A DNA stretch of 64,000 bases, from positions 39,726 through 103,725 of the forward strand of contig NZ_JAFEUV020000018.1 in the NCBI RefSeq assembly GCF_017355915.2, given 5' to 3'. This DNA is from Telluribacter roseus (GTDB lineage: Bacteria > Bacteroidota > Bacteroidia > Cytophagales > Spirosomataceae). This document shows, piece by piece, positions 58,981-64,000 of this stretch (position 1 is the stretch's first letter; the number at the start of each line of letters is the position of its first letter). The position numbers and the translations under genes were made by a program. Under the pieces are notes generated by a model. It was not told the DNA's origin. It searched no databases and worked only from the letters and a program-made list of their open reading frames with translations.

Positions 58981-60216
58981 ATGAAATTTGAAGAATACCG
59001 TATAGCGCCGGAAATCAAGCGCAGCCTCGAAAAGCTTGGCTTCAAACGCCCTACTGATATACAGTACAAGTCGATACCGCCCATCCTGAAGGGAGAGGAT
59101 GTGCTGGCTATTGCTCAGACCGGAACGGGCAAAACCGCCGCTTTTGCCATCCCGGTACTTAACGTACTCCACGAGCGTAAGATCGCCGGCAGGCCCGATG
59201 GCGTTAAGTGCCTGGTGATGGTGCCGACGCGGGAGCTGGCGATACAGATCACAGAGGTATTTGAGCAGTTGGGACGGCACACACGGGTAAAGACGTACAG
59301 TATACACGGCGGGGTGGAGCAGGACCCGCAGATCGCTAAGCTCGAGAAAGGCATTGATATACTGGTGGCCACACCCGGCCGGATGTTCGACCTGGTGAGC
59401 CAGGGGCACCTGCGTCTCGAGCGGGTGGAGATCCTGATCCTGGACGAAGCCGACCACATGCTGGACCTGGGGTTCATTAAGGATATCCAGGACCTGATCA
59501 AGCGCCTGCCCCGCAAGCGTCAGACGCTCTTCTTCTCGGCCACCATTGATGAAAAGATCAAAAAGATGGCTTACTCGCTGGTCCACAGCCACGCCATCCG
59601 GATACAGATATCACCCGAGAACCGGGTAGCCCGTAACGTCAACCATTCGGTAGCCTTTATTCCCATGGATGACAAGCGGTTTTTCCTGGAGCGTATTATC
59701 AACCAGAATCCCGAAAGTAAGATACTGGTATTTGTACGCACCAAGGTACGCGCCGAGCGGGTGGCCAAAGCGCTGGAGCGTATGGGTATTACCAGCCAGA
59801 CCATCCACGGCGACAAGGAGCAGCAGGACCGCACTACCGCTATGAACCAGTTTCGGAAGGGAGAAGTAAAGGTACTTATAGCTACCGATGTCAGTGCACG
59901 GGGTATTGATATTCCCAGTGTGGATTTTGTTGTCAATTACGACCTGCCCGAGCAGCCCGAAAACTACGTGCATCGCGTGGGCCGTACGGGTAGAGGTACC
60001 CAGAAAGGACAGGCGGTATCGTTCTGTAGTGAGGAAGAAAAAGAGCTGCTGAAGGAAATTGAAAACTACCTGGGCAATCCCGTCAATATTCTGAATATAG
60101 ATAAGGAGGTATACACCGAAACCATTGAGTTTACCAGCGATACCAACTACGACCTGAAAGCGCTGATGCGGGAAGCCGAGGAGTTTGAAAACCGGAAAAA
60201 GAAAAAGAAGAAATAG
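58981..60216 (+). CDS. DEAD-box RNA helicase
   Basis: The 411-residue protein has the full set of motifs: Q motif (GFKRPTDIQYKSIP), Walker A AQTGTGKTAAF, Ia PTRELA, II DEADHM (DEAD), III SATID, IV ILVFVRTKVRA, V TDVSARGIDIP and VI HRVGRTGR. The tail is a short Lys-rich stretch (ENRKKKKKK). It unwinds RNA duplexes in ribosome assembly or mRNA decay and is often cold-induced. It is convergent with the GH1-RmlD gene, with only 6 bp between stops. Confidence 0.95.
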   Translation: MKFEEYRIAPEIKRSLEKLGFKRPTDIQYKSIPPILKGEDVLAIAQTGTGKTAAFAIPVLNVLHERKIAGRPDGVKCLVMVPTRELAIQITEVFEQLGRHTRVKTYSIHGGVEQDPQIAKLEKGIDILVATPGRMFDLVSQGHLRLERVEILILDEADHMLDLGFIKDIQDLIKRLPRKRQTLFFSATIDEKIKKMAYSLVHSHAIRIQISPENRVARNVNHSVAFIPMDDKRFFLERIINQNPESKILVFVRTKVRAERVAKALERMGITSQTIHGDKEQQDRTTAMNQFRKGEVKVLIATDVSARGIDIPSVDFVVNYDLPEQPENYVHRVGRTGRGTQKGQAVSFCSEEEKELLKEIENYLGNPVNILNIDKEVYTETIEFTSDTNYDLKALMREAEEFENRKKKKKK

Positions 60217-60222
60217 CCGTAC

Positions 60223-62403
60223 TCAGTACTGAAGCAACTGGGTATTGGCATCGGAGAAGAACCTGTCCAGTGCATTATCAAGAGAAGGGAGCTGTGCTCC
60301 CTTTTCACTTTTTAGGACGCTATATTGGGGGCGCGGGGCTATCCAGTCCATCTGGCTCAGGGGTATCCCCTTGATAAGCGAAGTATCCTCGCCGATACGC
60401 TCGGCCACCTGCCGGGCCAGCTCCGCCCAGGTAGTTTGTCCAGCATTGCTCAGGTGCCATATACCCGCTTCGTCGTCCTGCATCAGGTCCAGGCTCATAT
60501 TGACCAGATCAGGTACATAGGTAGGCGATATATGCACATCCTGAACGGCCATCAGCTCCTCGCCACGCAGCAGCTGATTAAGAGCCTGTATTACAAAATT
60601 ACCCTGATCCCACGGCCCAAAGAATTGACTGGTACGTACAATGAGCGAGGCAGGATTATACGTCAGCAGGTTTTGTTCGGCCAGTGCCTTGCTGCGGCCG
60701 TACACGCTCAGCGGAGCCACCGGATCGCTCTCCACGTAGGGCTGTTTTTTCTCCCCGTCAAACACCAGATCCGAAGAGAAACTGAGCAGCTTGATGCCTA
60801 GTCGCTCACAAAGCTGAGCCAGGTACATAGGCCCGGTGGCGTTACAGCCTATGCAGTTGTCTTCGTCACGTTCGGCCTCATCTACCTTTACATAGCCCGT
60901 CGCATTTACAATGGCCCACGGTTTTAGTTCGTTAACCACCTGCTCTACCTGGGCCTGGTTGGTAATGTCCAGCTGGCAGCGATCAAAAAGCTGATAGTGC
61001 AGCCCCCGGATATCACATACCCGGGCAAAGGCTGCCCCCAGGGTACCTGTTTTACCCAAGATCAGTATAGGCCGGGCAGATCTCTTTCGGGTTGACGCAG
61101 AAAGACAGGCCTGGTACTCAGCGGGGTATAGTACTCTTTTGTCACTCTGCCACCACCCCTGTCCCTCCACCATTGGATGGTCAAACGTCTGCTGGTGCGT
61201 AAGGTTCCTGATGAGCCGGGCCAGTGCCGTTGGCTGTAGCTGGTTAGTGGCTAGTTTGAAAACACCCGGTTCGTAGTCGCCATTGGGTTCGGTGAGTAGC
61301 CGGTTCCAGCCAAAGGAGCCAAACAGGGCCCAGGCGGTAATAGCTCTGATATCCACCCCGCTCCGGCGTAGCTGGCCGGCCGTTTGCCACATCGAATGAA
61401 ACCACCTTACCTGCTCCTCGCGGGTACAGTGCAGATGTACTTCCGTAATAGCCAGCGGTATGTGGTACCGCTGCCAGAGTTCGGTCACCAGTTCGTAGGG
61501 TCCCGTAGGCTCGTTCAGCTTTACACGCACCGCCTCCACGTCGGCGTAGTTGTGCCGGCCGTTGCCCCCGTGGGTGTGGCTGGGGTATATTTCCAGATTT
61601 TCGTCCAGGTACCGCTCCGAAGTAACGTAGTAGTTGAGCCCCATCATATCCGGAGGACAAGGATGAGCCAGGAAGTAGTACAACTCTTCCTCATTGATAC
61701 CGGCGTGAAGTATAAATTCCCAAAGCGGATGCTCGGCATCTACCTTTCCCATCAGCAGGTCAAACGAGAGCCACCTCCGCCAATTTTCAAACTCCGCCTG
61801 GTAGCGCAGCAGCGGCGTGCTGTACACCTTTCCCATATCTTCCGTCTGGATCAGCCGGGCCGATGGGTTCACTTCCCGTATCGCACGCATAGCCATACAC
61901 GTCGCTTTACATTCGCTGATCAGCACTTTCAGAAAATGATAATCATCGCGTCCGTGCGGGTACCATAGTCCGTATAAACCACAAAAACGAGCCGTAGTAA
62001 GTGGCTCGTTTACAGGGGTGTAATTAGTAATCCAGGGAAACTCCAGAGCTACCTGACGGGCGTAGTCGGCCAGTCCCTGCTCAAAGCTTCCAGCATAAAA
62101 ATTGACGTAGGAAGGCCCGCTACCGTGGTGCACCAGCCCTACAATGGGCTCTATCTGGCGTTCGCTTAGGAATTCCAGGCTTTGTCTGGCCCAGGACCAA
62201 TCGGGACAGGTATCCGGCTTTGGCATATGCTTCTCCCACAGAACCGGAAAGCGTAATGCTTCAATCCCGAGATCAGCCACCAGTGCCAGATCCGAGGCAC
62301 GGGTATAATGACCAGCATAGTCCAGCTGATCAAAATACTGATTATGTACGCGGTTGATCGTGCACTCGATCCCGCCCCAGATATGTAGATTTTCCTGATT
62401 CAC
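60223..62403 (-). CDS. GH1 glycoside hydrolase fused to an RmlD-like dTDP-rhamnose reductase
   Basis: The 726-residue protein is one intact frame with two domains. Residues 1-430 form a GH1-type TIM barrel: acid/base E133 in TPVNEPL and nucleophile-position E321 in IPLAITEVHLH. Residues 445-720 are a RmlD-type NAD(P)-dependent reductase: Rossmann motif GKTGTLG (450-456), NATGYVKVDEAE, SSDLVFDG and Y568-x3-K572 (VYGRSK). RmlD reduces dTDP-4-keto-rhamnose. No signal peptide exists, so both act in the cytoplasm. It lies 12 bp after a glycosyltransferase gene, suggesting glycan assembly. This kind of fusion is known from other bacteria by memory, but its substrate is not. Confidence 0.9.
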   Translation of the reverse strand: MNQENLHIWGGIECTINRVHNQYFDQLDYAGHYTRASDLALVADLGIEALRFPVLWEKHMPKPDTCPDWSWARQSLEFLSERQIEPIVGLVHHGSGPSYVNFYAGSFEQGLADYARQVALEFPWITNYTPVNEPLTTARFCGLYGLWYPHGRDDYHFLKVLISECKATCMAMRAIREVNPSARLIQTEDMGKVYSTPLLRYQAEFENWRRWLSFDLLMGKVDAEHPLWEFILHAGINEEELYYFLAHPCPPDMMGLNYYVTSERYLDENLEIYPSHTHGGNGRHNYADVEAVRVKLNEPTGPYELVTELWQRYHIPLAITEVHLHCTREEQVRWFHSMWQTAGQLRRSGVDIRAITAWALFGSFGWNRLLTEPNGDYEPGVFKLATNQLQPTALARLIRNLTHQQTFDHPMVEGQGWWQSDKRVLYPAEYQACLSASTRKRSARPILILGKTGTLGAAFARVCDIRGLHYQLFDRCQLDITNQAQVEQVVNELKPWAIVNATGYVKVDEAERDEDNCIGCNATGPMYLAQLCERLGIKLLSFSSDLVFDGEKKQPYVESDPVAPLSVYGRSKALAEQNLLTYNPASLIVRTSQFFGPWDQGNFVIQALNQLLRGEELMAVQDVHISPTYVPDLVNMSLDLMQDDEAGIWHLSNAGQTTWAELARQVAERIGEDTSLIKGIPLSQMDWIAPRPQYSVLKSEKGAQLPSLDNALDRFFSDANTQLLQY

Positions 62404-62415
62404 TCAATAAGATCC

Positions 62416-63627
62416 TTATTTATCGAAACAGTCCTTGATTCTGCTGATCATTGAATCAACAGTTGCATCCCAGGAGTTTTCAGATAAAAAGCAATCAACT
62501 CTTTTGAGCCAGTTTTCTTTATCGATGGTACTACTGAACAAAACTTCTTCGGCCGCAGCTATAAACTCTTCTGCGTTGCTCACAATATGTACCAGTCCTT
62601 CTTCCCCGTACGGATTAACTACATCCTGAATGGGGGTAGATATCACGGGTTTACCTGCGCTCAGGTACTCGGGTGTTTTGGTCGGGCTGATAAAGCGCGT
62701 TGATTCGTTAAGCTGGAAAGGTACCAGGGCTATATCCCATCCTGCCAGGTAGCCGGGAAGCTCATCGTAGCTCTTCCCTCCCAGGTAGTGGATGTTATCC
62801 AGACGGGGTAGCATGGCCGGATCTATCTTGACAACCGGACCAATCATGACCAGATGCCAGTCAGGACGCTGCCGGGCTACCTGCTCGATCAGGTCTATAT
62901 CAAAGCGCTCGTCTATTACCCCATAAAATCCCAGCCGTGGATGCGGAATATTTACCTGGTCCTGTGGTGGAGTAATCTCTCCCCGGGCCTTGCCAAAGTG
63001 GGCTTTGTCAATGCTGCTGGGGAAGGGATAGATGTTATGATGCTTATCTTTTTTGGCCTTGTACAGCGAATGTCCTCCCGTAAATACGATATCAGCTCTT
63101 TTGAGGAGTTCCTTCTCCAGGATCTGAAGCTGGGTAGGTGCAAACTTAAATGCCGCCAGCTCATCCATACAGTCATAGATGGTCATGGATGGTACATAAT
63201 GGTGGCTGAACATCAGCGCCATGGGTGTATAGTACCAGAAGGCGTAATCGGTCAGGTCTTTTTCGGCCAGAAACTCGTCCAGTAGCGCGGCCTGTGCCTT
63301 TATGACGTCATCCTCACTCATACCCGGCACCAGATGCGGCACAGTTACCGTCAGGTTAGGCGTCTTCTGTACATGGCTCAGGTAGGGCACCTCTGTGTCG
63401 AATACAGGCTCTTCAAAAAATTGTATAGTAAAATGCTGGCAGAATCGGGTAAGTAAATGCTGTGGTCTCTGAAATACAAAGTCCCATCTGAGATGGGAAA
63501 AACATATAAGATTTTTTGGTAGCTGTACCTCTTTCTTTTTCTTGCTCACAGTTTCACTGATACCGTAACCAGTTTTATCATGTTGGATCATCATAGGTAG
63601 TCCCTCCGGGTTAATTTTGTGATTCAT
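62416..63627 (-). CDS. Glycosyltransferase (GT-B fold)
   Basis: The 403-residue protein has the GT-B layout of family 1/4 transferases. The N-terminal part has KNLICFSHLRWDFVFQRPQHLL, and the C-terminal nucleotide-binding part has LGFYGVIDERFDIDLIEQVA, NIHYLGGKSYDELPGYLAGWD and the motif SPTKTPEYLSAGKPVISTP with its acceptor/diphosphate residues. It is cytoplasmic. An internal start near residue 12 is possible. It is the first gene of a two-gene operon with the GH1-RmlD fusion (12-bp gap), so it probably transfers a hexose or deoxyhexose to a cell-surface or intracellular glycan. Confidence 0.9.
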   Translation of the reverse strand: MNHKINPEGLPMMIQHDKTGYGISETVSKKKKEVQLPKNLICFSHLRWDFVFQRPQHLLTRFCQHFTIQFFEEPVFDTEVPYLSHVQKTPNLTVTVPHLVPGMSEDDVIKAQAALLDEFLAEKDLTDYAFWYYTPMALMFSHHYVPSMTIYDCMDELAAFKFAPTQLQILEKELLKRADIVFTGGHSLYKAKKDKHHNIYPFPSSIDKAHFGKARGEITPPQDQVNIPHPRLGFYGVIDERFDIDLIEQVARQRPDWHLVMIGPVVKIDPAMLPRLDNIHYLGGKSYDELPGYLAGWDIALVPFQLNESTRFISPTKTPEYLSAGKPVISTPIQDVVNPYGEEGLVHIVSNAEEFIAAAEEVLFSSTIDKENWLKRVDCFLSENSWDATVDSMISRIKDCFDK

Positions 63628-64000
63628 ACTAAATAAAGGTATGCCAGTCAGTGCGAGTATCAGTAGGTATATTCGGAACTATACCCGATTCTGTTACCAA
63701 AGTAACCCCAAACAGTCAACAAGTAACTTTACAGCACTAGTTATAGTAATAACTCGGCTATAAAAATATAGTTTTGAAAAAGGCCTCAATGACCAAATAA
63801 TACATCCTTATCGGGTGCCGTGCTGACAAAGATGCACAGGATGTTGCTGTCACTACACAAGAAGAACCTCCGTACAGGGTACCCGGTATACTGGTACACC
63901 CCTGTCCCGACCTAAAAAAACGATACAGATTTTTAGGTGATTGGAGTTAAACAAATTCAGCAGTAGAAGCCCTAGGGCTTCTACTGCTTTTAGCTTTATA
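63628..64000. other. Intergenic region at window end
   Basis: These 373 bases hold no convincing gene. The upstream leader of the glycosyltransferase operon lies at the left. A -7-like TAGTTTTG at 63769-63776 on the plus strand and the orphan terminator at 63959 may bound a small non-coding transcript. Confidence 0.45.
63959..63988 (+). terminator. Perfect 30-bp palindromic terminator
   Basis: AGCAGTAGAAGCCC (63959-63972) pairs with GGGCTTCTACTGCT (63975-63988), followed by TTTAGCTTT on the plus strand. No plus-strand gene in this window precedes it, so it may serve a small RNA, or a minus-strand gene beyond 64000. Confidence 0.75.

Noticed and set aside
1..64000. CRISPR array, insertion sequence, prophage, tRNA or rRNA
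   Set aside because: No regularly spaced repeats, transposase, integrase, phage structural gene, CCA-ended cloverleaf or rRNA-like segment was seen.

Overview
This window is chromosomal DNA from a Bacteroidota bacterium, most likely order Cytophagales (the Spirosoma/Dyadobacter-like group). The lineage call rests on several signals. Promoters carry the Bacteroidota -7 element TAnnTTTG (clear examples at 3605, 48064, 50663, 55087, 58951). Shine-Dalgarno sequences are nearly absent. Typical families are present: porin O/P, DUF3857 transglutaminase-like proteins, DUF4142 lipoproteins, CbpA-CbpM and OxyR-like LysR. Base composition is about 50-60% GC, with AT-rich islands at 10.3-11.1, 11.3-12.0, 17.0-17.7 and 40.9-41.3 kb. 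I see no CRISPR array, insertion sequence, prophage, restriction or defence locus, rRNA or tRNA. Gene order looks like ordinary core/accessory chromosome with many short operons separated by strong intrinsic terminators.

Layout. 1-7.3 kb: a GH30 glycosidase lipoprotein cut by the window edge, an RRM RNA-binding protein with a repetitive Arg/Ser/Gly tail, an aldose-epimerase-like protein, a Zn alcohol dehydrogenase, a B12-type radical SAM protein, and SRPBCC and GAF proteins. 7.4-13.2 kb: two adjacent DUF3857/transglutaminase-like periplasmic proteins (one lacks the catalytic Cys) and a porin. 13.4-24.5 kb: cupin, AraC regulator, GH39 glycosidase, a BlaR1/BlaI-type sensor-repressor pair with palindromic operators, an MFS sugar-acid transporter, a frameshifted patatin, a PepSY protein and two tandem paralogues of unknown function. 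24.6-30.7 kb: a heparinase II/III-like polysaccharide lyase, a mannonate-dehydratase-like enolase-superfamily enzyme whose Tat leader is cut off by an in-frame stop, a PHP metallohydrolase and an NAD(P)-binding epimerase-like protein. This is probably a uronate/sugar-acid catabolic neighbourhood, with the MFS transporter nearby.

30.9-40.9 kb: three DUF4142 proteins, a Gfo/Idh/MocA oxidoreductase, a Pro-rich microprotein and an S1/P1 nuclease. A co-directional run rich in DNA repair follows (HD hydrolase, UvsE, MBL hydrolase, endonuclease-III-like glycosylase, endonuclease V). 41-50.5 kb: an unknown AT-rich gene, a DUF885 peptidase-like lipoprotein, DUF421, DinB, CbpA-CbpM, PRC-barrel, VF530 and Lys-rich small proteins, a methyltransferase, an M28 peptidase and a MerR regulator. 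50.7-63.6 kb: alaS, small membrane and outer-membrane proteins, an OxyR homologue with both redox cysteines and a matching ATAG-N7-CTAT site, a maleylpyruvate-isomerase-like protein, two DUF1206 proteins, a DEAD-box helicase, and an operon of a glycosyltransferase with a GH1-RmlD fusion enzyme.

Two themes recur. One is carbohydrate acquisition and processing with scattered CAZymes but no SusCD pair. The other is stress tolerance: OxyR, DNA repair of UV and deamination damage, CbpA, DUF4142, PRC-barrel, DUF421 and DUF1206. The points most worth following up are the in-frame stop at 27109, the 4-bp duplication that breaks the patatin at 21517, the OxyR site with a possible catalase relic, the GH1-RmlD fusion, the repair island, and a several-fold excess of the palindrome GGTACC throughout the window.
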